Shown piece after piece: positions 30,006 through 42,433 of a stretch of DNA of 64,000 bases. The stretch comes from Cryptomeria japonica (lineage: Eukaryota; Streptophyta; Pinopsida; Cupressales; Cupressaceae), in NCBI RefSeq assembly GCF_030272615.1, contig NC_081410.1:509504442-509568441 (forward strand), in the 5' to 3' direction. The position numbers and the translations under genes were made by a program. Within the stretch, counting starts at the first letter, position 1; each line of letters begins with the position of its first letter. The notes below the pieces were generated by a model. That model was not told the DNA's origin, did no database searches, and was given only the letters and a program-made list of their open reading frames with translations.

Positions 30006-31175
30006 TGTTGGCCATTTGGTGGAATTTATTATGTGTTGCATTGATGTTTTGTCATTGATGCCAACACTAGTTGCTTGGATGCTCTACTGACACCCTTCTG
30101 GTCCCGGTAGGTTGAGTGGTTTCTGGTTGATTTGGATCCGACATTATCTGGTAGGCTCCAGTATGATTTGGTTATGGATTTGGCTTGTTCATGATACTCA
30201 TGTTCATATTAAATAACTTGGTTTTGGTCTGGTGATCGGATGCTATCCTATTTGCTTAGAAGCTTGGTTTATGGTTCTAGGCGAGGGTTTCATCGGTAGA
30301 GCTTTTGATGAATATCTTTGATAAATTGCATAAGTGGTGTTGGTGCATCTTCTGGTGGAGTTTCAGGATGTTAATGGTGATCATGTTAGAGAATTGACGA
30401 ATGGAGATCATTGTTGTAGTGTGTGGACCTATACTGGGTCCCCGTTGTGTTTTTGAGATGTCTTATGTATTGGATATTATTTATTTGGTCTAAGGCAGAC
30501 ATGGTTTGTAATTATGTAATTGGTTTATTATCTAGTGCCCGACCTAATTTTTTATGGTCGAGGGTTTGTATATATAGATAAAAGATCTCATTGTAGATCA
30601 TCATGATTATGTTAGAGTTCATTGTCAAGGGATGTAATGTGTGAATAATGTAAATTATTCAGGTAGAGGATTTGGTCGATCATTGGAGATCAAATTGGAT
30701 TTATTTAAGAGGATTTAGTCCATCGATATTGAGCTTAATCGAAACTATACACAGGAATAGGAGATGCTATCTTTTACAGTTCAACACTTCTCTGGATTGT
30801 AGTATGTATTTCTATGTAGTTAGTGAGGCTCCTTTTGTGATGAGTAGTGTACTCTAGGTTGTTGGCCTTCCTGCAAGTGTAGGCCACTCAATTGTAATTC
30901 ACATACTTAGTTTAGAAGTATTATTTGACTATGGGTAGGCTTCCCACCATTGTTTTTCCCTTTACCAGGTTTTCCACATACAAATCTTGGTGTCGTGTGG
31001 ATGGTTTTTATTCTGTAATTATCGTTTATACTTAATTGGTTTAATTGCTATTCCGATATTAATGTTTTGGGTTCCAATATTAAAGTTTTAAATACTAATG
31101 GTTCCGATAATCTATGACAATTGATTCACCCCCGCCCTCTCTCAGTTGTCTTTCGGTTATTTGAACTGTCTAACA
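30006..31175 (+). repeat. Copia-F 3' LTR (about 1170 bp)
   Basis: Begins TGTTGGCC after the purine tract and ends CTAACA, with 'cacccccgccctctctcag' near the end as in the other Copia LTRs here. A TATA box ('tatatagataaaag') is near 30570. Several CCGGT/TCGGT motifs are scattered through it. Confidence 0.75.
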
Positions 31176-32500
31176 AAAACTACATCTTTTAGAGAATAAG
31201 AAATATTTGAGACCCTATTATCTATTATATTTTATAGTTGAGACCCTATGATAATATGGATAGACACGGTAGGGGTATTTATCATTACAAGAAAAAAAAA
31301 TCATATACTATCTATATAAATACTATTATATAAATGTATTACTCACTTATATCCAACTATCAATTTTTTTCATGGCTTTATATTTTCACATTCTAATCTA
31401 GCATATGAATGATAGAAAGACACATTTAATGGTGCATGTTTATAGAAGTATTTAAATTTTATATTATTCAAGTCACTTATCTCTTATTTTTTCTAATATT
31501 TCTACTATGGTCTTTTTATTATACAACATTTTTTTTAATTCTCCATACTCATAATCAATTTATAGATTTGATTACTTTTTTTTTAAATATATAAACCACT
31601 ATCTCACCCATACTTAATTTATTGATACAGTCAAGCTTATAGGGTTTGAAATGAACTATTCCACCTTGCAAACAAATAGATATGGAAAGATAACACACAA
31701 TTGAATGCAAAATGAAATAGAAACTTTATTGATAGAAATATACTAACAACATGACCACAAGCCTTCACCTGTGCTATATATTTGGCCCATTGGCCTCACA
31801 TGCAAGCTCATAGGTCATAATTGGGTTATTATAAAGATACAGTAAAAATAGAACTCCTTTGGATTTTCCTTCCCCTCTCTACTACCACCTAACTAACCTT
31901 CCCCAACTATGTTGATGCTCTCCATTCCTTGTGATGTATATAAATATTGACTCATATCGTTGGGAGTGATCCACATTGACCTTTCTTTGTGAAACATATG
32001 GACTAGCCTTGGTTGGTAGAGGGTGAATAGGTCTAGATCTATCTTTGTGTCACTTGACCCTTTGTTGATCATGTAACATGACCCATAAGATCCATGCTGC
32101 TCAAAATAGGCTTTCATACTACTGGAATTGGGTCTAGTTTGGGATCTTCTACGAAGTGTGTCTCGCACAATGCTAGATTTTCTCAAAAATACTTCAACTC
32201 ATCCTATAAGACCCACATTTTATTCTCCACTAGTTTATTCTTCACTTGGAAAGATACTCCATGTACTCCTTATTTTAGGTGCAATGTCTAGTCCGACTAT
32301 CAAATATCTATTAAATCTACTCTAGTGGTACGTGTGGTAGTTCGTTTTGTAGGAATGCTTTTGTGTCATCCTACTATTCTCCTCTAAATCAACATAGGTT
32401 AACAATACTGAAGATTGGCTATATGTCCATACCTCCCGATAACTCCATTTTATACGCATTTCAGGTTTCAAACTTCTAAATAATTTTGTAGGGTGCAAAC
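31176..32500. other. spacer, no gene recognised
   Basis: AT-rich to about 31620, then sequence of more balanced composition to 32500. Minus-strand stretches at 32186-31893 and 32519-32322 (the latter running into the Copia-A LTR) have a protein-like look, but stops break every frame and I recognise no family. Confidence 0.4.
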
Positions 32501-33562
32501 TGTTAGGTCCTAGAGACAATAGAGGGAGGGGGGGTGAATCATTTGTCTAATAAATTCAAACCAAAAACCAATTAACCAACTTAATACTTAATACTAGTTA
32601 AACAGTTAAGTATGTCGGTAGACAATGTTAACAGTAAATTGCTATATCGGTAAATATTAATGCATGAAACATAAACATAAAGTCATCCACAACACATAAC
32701 ACCAATATTTGTACGTGCAAACTCTGTAAGGGGAAAAACAATGGTGGGAAACCTTACCCACAATTAGATGATACTACTACAAATAGTAAGTGTACATAAA
32801 TGGGGTCTCCACATGCAGAAAGGCCAATAGCCTAGAGCTCACTGCTCAATCACAAAATGGGAGTCACACTGACTACAGTTGGATGGTTAAATCCAATAAG
32901 AATGTACTGCACAAAATAGCATCTTCATATGCTAGATTCAGTACCGGTGTAATGCTGATATGCTTCTACAAAATCCTAGCTTCACCTTCAAATGATGTCT
33001 TCATGTATACCTCTGCTTAATCTCACATATACCTTCTCACAATTCTTTTTCGCATTCCACATTCGATCTTACAAATAAGATATTACATTTATACCATACC
33101 CTAAGACCAATTTTAGTAGGTCGGCTCTACAAGATATTACAATAAAAACATTTTACAAACAATATAATATCCGATGCAATAACCGATTACACATGTTGGC
33201 TTAATGCATTTACAACAATAATAAATCATCTCCATAGCGTGCCATCTTGATCTGGAAAAGATAAACCTGCCGGTGTAACCCTATGTTACCCTGGACCTAT
33301 TTGGCAGTAAAAGCAAATATGCAAATATTAATATACCAATGATTAATTCTTCAAAACAAAGTGTCCACATGATGTCTTCGACATTACCAAGTGTCTTCCA
33401 TATTATTCCAAGTGTCGATGATCATTATATCCTACCGGTGAACCATATACTAGTAACTGTGCAATAGTTACTTGCTTGTTAGTGAATGTTGTTGGATCTC
33501 CAAAGTGCTAGTGTTTCAGTAGGTGTTGACATCAAAGACAAAACCATACCAAAATACCAACA
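32501..33562 (-). repeat. Copia-A 3' LTR (1062 bp)
   Basis: On the minus strand it begins TGTTGGTATTTTGG and ends ACCTAACA. It matches both Copia-B LTRs along its whole length by eye. It contains the repeated YCGGTRA motifs described in the findings. The five bases at 32496-32500 (CAAAC) would be the target duplication; the other end of Copia-A is lost, so this cannot be checked. Confidence 0.85.
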
Positions 33563-33938
33563 ATCTCCCCCTTTGGCATTGATGGCAACACAAGATGGAA
33601 AAACCATCAAAGTGCCAAAACAGAAATGCCAAATACCAAAAACAAACAATCTCTCCTAAACAACAATCTCTCCCCCTGAGAGACACATGTGTTTATGCAA
33701 AGTTTTATTTTCAATACCAATCTTTCTACCAATCTCACCATAAAAGATAATGTGTTTTTCCATAGATATCTCTCCCCCTTTGACATGAAAAGCCAAAGTT
33801 ACAAAAATCAAGTTCATCTACAAAATACCAATCAATTCAATATACCAACTACTCCCCCTGAGAAGTAGCTTCCTCATCAAGGACTGGAGTAAAAGATTTG
33901 TCTTACAATTCTGTCGGTTGATGACAAACATCAACTGT
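33563..33938 (-). promoter_or_regulatory. Copia-A 3' untranslated region with four polypurine tracts
   Basis: Minus-strand AGGGGGAG-type tracts at about 33565-33574 (next to the LTR), 33668-33677, 33771-33782 and 33851-33859, spaced 80-103 bp. Confidence 0.65.
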
Positions 33939-36900
33939 CTAAGTCTCTATTGGTGGTGGTATGACTCTGAGATATTCAAAAGTCTCCTTATGCAAAGGTT
34001 TTGTGAAAATATCTGCAAGTTGTTCTTTAGTATTCACATAAACAAGTTTTATCTCCTTTTCTTCAAATTTTTCCCTTAGAAAATTCAATTTGATAGAAAC
34101 ATGTTTTTTTTAGAGTGTAATACCGGATTCTTAGATATATCAATTGCTGCAGTGTTATCACAATATATAGTAATAGGTTCCTTGCATTTTACCTTTATGT
34201 CTTTCAACATTTGCTTAAGCCATAGTACCTGTGTATAGTTAGTTGTTGCTGCAACATATTCTGATTCTGCTATTGATAAAGATGTACAACTTTGTTTCTT
34301 ACTCAACCAAGAAACTAATCTCCTTCCAAGAAAGAATGCTCCTCTAGTGGTGCTTTTTCTATCATCCACATCTCCTGCCCAATTTCCATCTGTGTATGCA
34401 CATAGATCAAAATTTTCATCTCTAGGATACCATAATCCAAGATTTTTTGTGCCTTGTAAGTACCGAAAAATCCTTTTTACTGCTGATTCATGATTTTCCT
34501 TAGGATTACTTTGAAATCTAGAAATAATAAATACTGCATTCATAATATCAGGCCTGGTTTGTGTCAAATACAGTAAACCTCCTATCATAGATTTGTATCT
34601 AGTTGGATTGACAGGTGTAGATTCATCCCTTTGAGATAATTTGTCATTTGTAGTCATAGGTGTACTTACCAGTTTAGAGTTCTCCATCCCAAATTTCTTA
34701 AGTAATTCTTTCAAGTAATTTGATTGACTCAAAAATATACCTTTATCAGTCTGTGAAATTTGCAATCCTAAAAAGAATTTTATTTCTCCAATCATAGACA
34801 TTTCAAATTCATGCTGCATTTTAATAGAAAATTCCTTACATAATCCATCTTCTCCTCCAAAGATTATATCATCAAGAAATACTTCTATAATCAAGATGTC
34901 ATCATTAGTTATTTTGTATTATAAATTGTTGACTACATTTCCTTTAGTAAAACCAATCTTTAAAAGATACTTATCCAACCTTGCATACCAAGCTCTTGGG
35001 GCTTGTTTCAATCCATACAGAGCTTTTGTTAACCTACAAACCATATCATTGTCATCTGTCAAAGAAAATCCATCAGGTTGTTCAATATAAACTTCCTATT
35101 CAAGATCTCCATTCAAGAATGCACATTTAATATCCATTTGATAAACTTTGTAGTTCTTGTGAGCTGCAAAAGCCAAGAATAATCTGACTGCCTCAATTCT
35201 AGCTACCGGTGCAAAGGTTTGATTGTAATTAACTCCTTCTTTCTGAGAATATCCCTTACACACTAGTCTTGCTTTGTTTCTAACAACCTTACCATCTTCA
35301 TTTAGTTTGTTTCTAAATACCCATTTGGTTGCAATTACATTTTTATCTTTAGGCTCGGGAACTAATGTCCAAGTATTATTTTTCTTAATTTGTCCTAATT
35401 CTTCTTCCATAGCTTTAATCCAAAATTTATCTTCACATGCCTCATTGATAGATGATGGTTCAATTTGAGAAATAAGACATACCTCTTCATTCGCCAATCT
35501 TCCTCTTCTCATAACTCCTTTAAATTTGTTTCCAATTATCTGATCTTCAGAATGATTCAATCTTACATACCGAGGTGTCTTAGTTTGTTGTTGTTCTTCA
35601 ATCACTATGGAATCCTCTGATGGTACCAGGGTAACTAGATCTTCATTCTATACTAGTGGATTTAGTGTAGGTTCATTTGTCACAATTTCTGTTGCCAGTT
35701 CAGAGTCTATATACCTTGAAGTTCCTCTGAATTGTTCATCAATCTTTACATTTGTACTCTCAAAAATTTTCTGCAATCTTTTATTAAAACATCTATATGC
35801 CTTTCTCTTAGATGAATAACCAAGAAATATTCCTTCATCACTTCTAGGATCAAATTTGCCAATATACTCATCTCTTCTAATATAACATTTACTTCCAAAA
35901 ATTCTGAAATACTTAAGAGTAGGAGTGTTACCAAACCATAGTTCATGAGGGGTCTTACCGGTTTCACCTTTGATGTGAACTTTGTTGAATGTATAGACAG
36001 TAGTGCTAACTACTTCTCTCCAATACACATGTGGTAAATTTTCTTATGATAACTTACTTCTTGTTGCATCCAAGATAGTTATGTTTTTCCTTTTAACAAC
36101 TCCATTCTGCTGTGGTGTTCGAGGTGCTAATAACTATCTTTTGATTCCATTCACTTCACATAATGTATTAAAGTCTTTAGATGTGAATTCTCCTCCTTGA
36201 TCTGATCTTAAACATTTGATTTTCTTATCGGTTTCATTTTCAACCATTGCTTTGAATAGTTTGACCTTTCCAAGTGCTTCTGATTTTTCTCTAAGAAAAG
36301 TAACCCAACACATTCTAGAATAATCATCAATAATTAGCATGAAATATCTATCACCTTGTAAGCTTTTAGTTCTAGTTGGACCACATAAATCAGTGTGAAT
36401 TAGATGAAGAGCATTATTGGATTTTTCTGGAATACTTTTGAAACTAGCTCTAACTTGTTTTCCAAATTGACATTCCTTATAAATTGTATTCTGAGGTTTC
36501 ACAATTTTAGATAGATCTCTAACTGCCTTAGAAGTACCGATTTTTACCATGCAATCAAAGTTTACATGACATAGTCTCTTATGCCATAACCAACTTTCAT
36601 CTATATGTGCAATTAAGCATGTCTTTTCACTATTATTCAAATGAAAGATATTACCTCTAGTCCGATTACCAATTGCAATTTCCAAACCAGTTCTATTCAT
36701 GATTTTGCATTTTCCATGTTTAAATTGTAACTGAAATCCCTTCTCAACTAATTGACCAACACTTAAAAGATTATGCTTCAATCCTTCAACATAGTAGACA
36801 TTGTCAGTGTTATGCTTACCATCAAGAGATATTGAACCCTTACCTTTGATTGAACAGGCTTTGTTATCTCCAAATCTTACTAAACCTCCATTGTATTCTT

Positions 36901-36999
36901 GAAAGTTCAAGAATTTACCTTTGTCTCCTGTCATATGATGTGAGTATCCTGAGTCAATGATCCATTCATCCTTTACTTCAATTTTAGCTACTAGGGCTT
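33939..36999 (-). pseudogene. Copia-A pol (protease end, integrase, RT, RNase H)
   Basis: Minus strand. 36970-36134: end of protease ('HMTGDKGKFLNF') and integrase N-terminus ('WLWHKRLCHVNFDCMV...YKECQFGKQ', where a zinc-binding Cys is Tyr), then the core with 'HTDLCGP' and 'SDQGGEFTS'. 36028-35648: integrase C-terminal part ('WFGNTPTLKYFRIFGSKCY'). 35605-35096: RT start ('WTLVPEPKDKNVIATKWVF', '[16 protein letters not shown]'), ended by TAG. 34894-34085: RT palm with LDD in place of the usual VDD ('VFLDDIIFGG'), then thumb and RNase H ('YTDGNWAGDVDDRKSTT', 'TIYCDNTAAIDISKNP'). The product ends near 33939. About six stops or frame breaks are present. The upstream part is cut off by Gypsy-B at 37001 and resumes at 49870. 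Confidence 0.85.
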
Positions 37000-37000
37000 G

Positions 37001-40000
37001 TGTAGTACCCCGTTTTGATCGGACTTATTAGACTGATTTTGTGTTTCAGTTTACTTTTCAGTTGGCACTTGATTGCTTGTCATTTTGCAGACGTATTTGA
37101 TATTATATCATGTTTATCTGGATATTGGATGCATGAGTTACTTTCAGTATTTCAGTATTGATGATTTCTAGTGTTTCGTGGATTATTGCTCGTACTGACA
37201 TTTTACTTTATCTAGTTGACGTGTCATATATATATGTTGCGTGTTTGCTATTGTATTGGATGCAAGGGGACGATTTTCCTTCACTCGTTTCGATGAGATA
37301 GGGAACGTCGCGATTCTCCTTCATCAGTGTGCGTGCCATGTATTCTATATCTATATGCATGTATGTGTGCTTCGGTGATGCAGGATATTGCAGGTACAAG
37401 TACCAGGTAGGTACGGGGTATCGTCTCCACCTGGCTTCACAGGTCTGAGCGTGCCTTATATGTCCGATGGGAGTGGAGGAGATAGCTTTTGACCCTAGTC
37501 CTTACCTCAGTCTGTTATTGTGAGTGCCGTCAGTCGGTCGTTCATCCCTTTTGTCTGAATTTCGAGTCTTTTTACTTTTCCTCGATTTGCGTGCCTTGTT
37601 GGTTCGGTTAATTATTTAAGTTTAAGTTGTCATTATTGTTGACTTGAGCGATTCATTCCTTATTATGCCTTATGTTTTGAATCAAGCGAAATTGATTAGT
37701 TATTAAATTTTAACTGTTAGTTGCTTATTTGGAAAAGAAATCGTGTTTAGATCCAACGAAAGAAATGGAATAGATTAGTTAATTGCTTTTAAATATATTC
37801 AATTAAGTTAACTCATTGCTTTCCTATTTAGTAGAAAAATTGATTAAATTGCTACTTATGAAAATGTAATTTTCAAAAAAGGGAATTTTTCATTTATTGT
37901 TTTGAGAAATTTGAAAAAAGAAAAATAGAAAAAGAAAAGAAAGTCAATGGGGAATTTTAATATTTTTTGTTTATAGAAATTTTGGGCAACCTAGAAAATT
38001 AGGTTAAGAGATTTTTCTTACTAAGCCATTTTGGAGGAGATTTTGGGGGTTATGCTTATTTTGGAGGAGGAGAAAGAAATTTTGGAAACTTGGCTTGAAG
38101 GGTGGATTTGGGTGTGAACCAGTTGGGATTCTTGCTTGGAAATCAAAAGGTTGGTTGAATCCTTGCTTATTGCAACAAAAAAAAATCATTGCTTTCCTTC
38201 CTCTTGCTGTTAATTGTTTAAAATCTTGAAGTGTTTGTTTGTTATGGGTTATGGAGGAAGAATTCAACTATTTTGGTTATCAAATTTAAACTTAATTTCT
38301 TCCCATGTAGTTTCCTTAACTGAATTCTTAATGTTTCATCTTTGCTATGCAAGAAATTTCTTGGTTTATCATGCTGTTTGTAATTAGGAATTTGATGGAT
38401 TTTGGTAGTGTTATGCTAGCAAAATTTTGCCAAGCATTCATAAAATATCTCCCCTAAAAATTTCCAGTTTTAAAAATGATAGTTATGAGTTAAAATTCCT
38501 TGTTCATGCTTGATTTGAAACAAATAGTTTCAATTGGGGTTTGGGGATTTAGTCTATTCCCATTTAATTAAACTTTTAAAGCAAACTGGGCAAATTTGAA
38601 TGAAATATTAATGCCCCTGTTTTGTCTCAGAAAATTGGTGATTGCTGGTAAAATTGTGACTCCTTTTAAGTTAATTTTGTTTGTTTGTATGTTGATAAAC
38701 TTGATGGCTGGGAGTTTAATTTTATTTATTGTGTTTGATAGAGGTTTTCACCTCTGTCTGTGTCTGAGTTTCTGTTCTATTTAATCCTCTGTCGTTTTTA
38801 TTTGTAAAGGTTTTTAACTGTTAAATTAAATAAAATTTAATTTGTTAAATTTAAATTTAAATTGTGTTGGGGGCGGTGGCGGGGAGCTGGGCTCGACCCA
38901 GCCACGCACCCCCCCTTTCCCTTCCTTTCCCCCTGCTCACTGCATACCCAGCGTGGGAAAAGGCAGCAGCGCTGCTTTCCCCAAGCTGGGAATGCAGCTC
39001 GCTGCATTTCCCAGTTTGGGAAAGGCAGCGCTTGCTGCCTGTGGGTTCGTGGGGGCCCACGGGGCTTTAAAAAATTGCTTATTTTAATGTTTTTTTTGTT
39101 AGTTTTAAAAAAAAACGAAAATGATAAAAAGTTAAGTTAGTGGTAAGTAATATAATTAGTGTTATGGTATATTTAATACTATATGATAAGATATTGTTAT
39201 TTTATTAAAAAAAATAATAATATGTTATCATGTAATATTAAATAACAATAATATGTTAAAGGTTTTTAATAAATTCTATGCGCGTTATTCGTTTTAGTAT
39301 TAAGCAATAATATATTGTTATTTTAACAATAATAACAATATGTTATTATTTAATATTAAATAATAATAATGTGTTAAATATAGTTTACGATGATGTTAAG
39401 ATTAATGAGTAATTCTTTTGATTTAGTAATGGGGATTAATTGATTGGTATCGTGAAAATAAATCAAATGATTTAGAGGTTAGTGGTAATGTTGGGATTAA
39501 GGAAAGTCGGATTAAATTTAATATTGGTGTTTGTTATCCAAGTATTATAAAATAGTTGTATGAGGATTGTATTCGTCAAATAGATGTTATTTTGGAATTA
39601 TTTTATAATAGCTTGTATACGTTGGTTCAATTTGATTTAAATGTTGACTGCTCAACGAAAGATTGTTTGTAGTGTTTTTATCATTGCAGTCTAGTCGTTT
39701 TAATGTCGTCGCATTATGTTTAAAATGGTCATTATGTTGTCGATGTTTGCCCTTGGTCAGGTGTCGTTGTTCAAACCTTGAGGAAGTGGGCTTTTATGTG
39801 ATATGTCCCTTATGGTTAACTCTGGGTTTGTGACTGTGAGTCCTACACCTGTGTTATGTCTAGATAATTTATGGTTGTAGTCCACCATAGAGTTCTCATA
39901 GATAGCCTTATCCAGTTAGTGACCTAGTAGAGAGAGTGGCTTTCGGGCGGGGGCCGCACCCAAAGTGGATGGCAGGATAACCCCTCGAAAGTCAGCTATT

Positions 40001-40991
40001 AAGTGATAACCTAATAATTGTTTAGGGGGTGGGTAGTTATTAATTTAATTAAGATAATACACCCCATACATGGTTGAGTGCTTGTATAGGCTCAAGGTGT
40101 TTGGGAAGGCCTGGAATGGCAAACCTACCACCTTGTCTTCACGAAAGGATGGTAGGGTCCGCATGATGCTTAGATGGAGCCGGGGGTTTGGGAGAGGTTA
40201 CCAGGATAACCCATGATGGGGGTCGGGACCTATGGAGACCTTCCTAGGGTAACCATGTTAAGCCATGTGATGACACTCTCTCTCTAGGGTCGCTAGTGTT
40301 TTGTGAGTCGAGTCACTTGTGTAATGCGGAGTCATCTGTACTGTTGTTCTTTTCTTGCTTGCTTGAGGGTCGTCTGCTATCTCCTAGCACGGTGGGGTGG
40401 TTCCATTATGGGATCACATGGTCGGGTGGTAGTGCCACTTCCCATCGGATATCTTGTTCCTACCTTCACGCGAGGATTGGCTTCGCCGGTGCATCTTGGT
40501 TCGTGCTTCTTGTAGCACTTATATTCTTGATTTCGTACTTTGAGGCCGTGTGGTCATTGTATCATCAGCTTGTAAAAATTGTAATTTATTGTTCTATGGA
40601 AGCCATGTAATTTTATGGAATATTGTAATTTAAGTCATGGGATGTATATTGTTTCAGTTATCTTTTCTATTTGTATAAATGAATCTTTGGAAGTATGTAT
40701 GATGTAATTTTGTAAGCCTATCTTTTGAAGATCAATTTATGAATATGAATTATTTAATCGTTATTGGCTTTCCGTAATTTAAATGGAAGATTGGATTAAT
40801 ATTGTGATGTGATTTTTATTTTGAAGTAATCTTCGTTGGTAACCCTTTAGGATGTAGTGTTAGTCTTCCGCTTATGTTAATTATTGAGCAAGGTTATGAT
40901 TTTTCCCTTAATCTTTAAAAAAAAAAATTATTGCGCCTTTTAGTTGCCTTATTGTGTTGCTATCCTTTAGGGTTCCTGGCGGGGCATTACA
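37001..40991 (+). repeat. Gypsy-B 5' LTR (3991 bp)
   Basis: Begins TGTAGTACCCCG and ends GGGGCATTACA. It contains a GC-rich island with three hairpins (38867-39070) followed by an AT-rich block with inverted repeats built from 'taataatatgtta'-type units (39130-39380). No gene: ORFs here recur identically in the other LTR. Confidence 0.93.
38867..39070 (+). repeat. GC-rich island with three adjacent hairpins in the Gypsy-B LTR
   Basis: Within AT-rich LTR sequence, about 200 bp are GC-rich. Three neighbouring inverted repeats share GCAGC/GCTGC cores: 38955-38982 (palindrome AGCAGCGCTGCT flanked by GGGAAA/TTTCCC), 38985-39015 (arms CTGGGAATGCAGC and GCTGCATTTCCCAG) and 39018-39045 (GGCAGC, 4-base loop, GCTGCC). 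The copy in the right LTR is at about 47745-47948. Confidence 0.75.
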
Positions 40992-40993
40992 TT

Positions 40994-41005
40994 TGGTATC
41001 AGAGC
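40994..41005 (+). promoter_or_regulatory. Gypsy-B primer binding site (tRNA-iMet)
   Basis: TGGTATCAGAGC two bases after the 5' LTR end. Confidence 0.9.
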
Positions 41006-41143
41006 CCATGTTTCAACATTGGGTACTCTGGGATTGTAGTGAGCCCATTCAGTTTGACCTTGTGTGTAGATCTTAGTGTTTGGATTTCCCTTGCTATATC
41101 CTTGTCATTGATCTGAACCGTTTTCTCTTTTGCAGTTTTGGTC

Positions 41144-42433
41144 ATGGTTAGGAAAGCTAGGGGTGTTGGCCGTGTCGGTGGCCGCAATAGAGGTAGAGGT
41201 GGGAGACGGGGCCGAGGTTCAGACCGCCATAGTCCTTCACCACCTCCTGCTCATGTGAGTGTGGATCAGGAATAGTCAGTGCATCAGGAATTACCGCATG
41301 TAGAAGAGTCCGTTCCCGAAAGGGAAGAGCTGAGGCAGATGTTTCAGGAAGTTCTAGCTAGGCTAGGCCCCAGGCCTGAAGGTGAGCAGCCCATCCATGC
41401 TCAGGTTGGGGAGTCATATCAGCATGTTTCAGAGGAGAGAGAGAGAGAGAGGTCTCCTAGGAGGAGAGAGGTTCCAGTTGGTCATGATTCAGCTCCCTCG
41501 AGTCACATCAAGGATCTTTTGAGGACCAACCCTCCTTTCTTCGATGGTCGAGGCACAGGTCTCGAGGCAGAGACTTGGTTGATTAGTTTGGATAGGTGTT
41601 TCGCTATGTTTCCATACAGTAGCAACACCCGAGCGAGATGTGCGATCATGCGTCTCGATGATTTTGCTTCTATATGGTGGAAGTTAGAGGAGGAGAAGAT
41701 TGGTCTGAATATCAATACTGTTTCTTGGGAGATCTTCTTAGAGAGGTTCAGAGCACGGTTTCTCTCACCGCAGTGGAGACAGACTCGGGCAGATGAGTTC
41801 TATTCATTGCGACAGTTTGGTATGTCAGTTGACTAGTTCGAGCATAGATTCTATGAGCTGAAGCAGTATGCCGGGATTGGCAACGATGAGGCTATGCTCG
41901 TACAGCATTTCTTGAGAGGTCTTAACGACCGCATTAGTGGAGGGGTTAGAGTTTTTGAGCCAGTTTCAGTGGAGGCAGCGGTGGCGAAAGCCAGATTGGT
42001 TGAGCAGAACCTCATCCGTGCGCATGGTGGACAGGCAGGAGTTCAGATAGGGAGTGTTCCTTCCAGTGGGAACAGAGCTCGTGGGAATCAGTCCCAGTCA
42101 GCGGCACCATTCAGGACTCCTCAGGCACCCGCTAAGGGTGGACAGCAGCAGCAGCCGCAACAGCAACCGCAGCAGCAGAAACCGAAACAGTCTCAGGGCC
42201 AGCAGGGTGGCAACCCTCCTCATAGAAGAAACAGGAACTGGCGGAGGAGCAAACAGGGTTTTCCAGGACAGTCTTCTCAGAGTGCATCACAGGCCCCTAG
42301 TAGGGGAAGCTTTTAGCAGTCCAGTGGGCCGACTGGAGGTAGAGGACCTGGTAGAGGAGCTTGCTACTCTTGTGGGCAGTATGGTCATATAGCCGTGCAG
42401 TGTCCTCAGCGTATCCACCAGACAGGGAATTAG
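41144..42433 (+). pseudogene. Gypsy-B gag, interrupted by four in-frame TAG codons
   Basis: ATG at 41144 opens a frame shared with pol. It begins with a basic Arg/Gly-rich stretch, then an acidic segment, then the gag capsid region ('ETWLISLDRCFAMF', 'WEIFLERFRARFLSPQWR', 'FYELKQYAGIG', 'FLRGLND'). A Gln-rich stretch (42140-42230) and a CCHC knuckle C-x2-C-x4-H-x4-C ('CYSCGQYGHIAVQC', about 42361-42402) follow. Stops are TAG at 41273, 41834, 42314 and 42431. There is no TGA, TAA or frameshift. Each sits where a Gln codon would read naturally (for example beside CAG at 42317). It forms the structural protein in the family; this copy needs stop suppression or trans supply. Confidence 0.85.

Noticed and set aside
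38842-39140. ORFs on both strands in the Gypsy-B LTR, repeated at 47720-48018
   Set aside because: They lie in the GC-rich hairpin island and are open because of composition; LTR position and mirror ORFs argue against coding.
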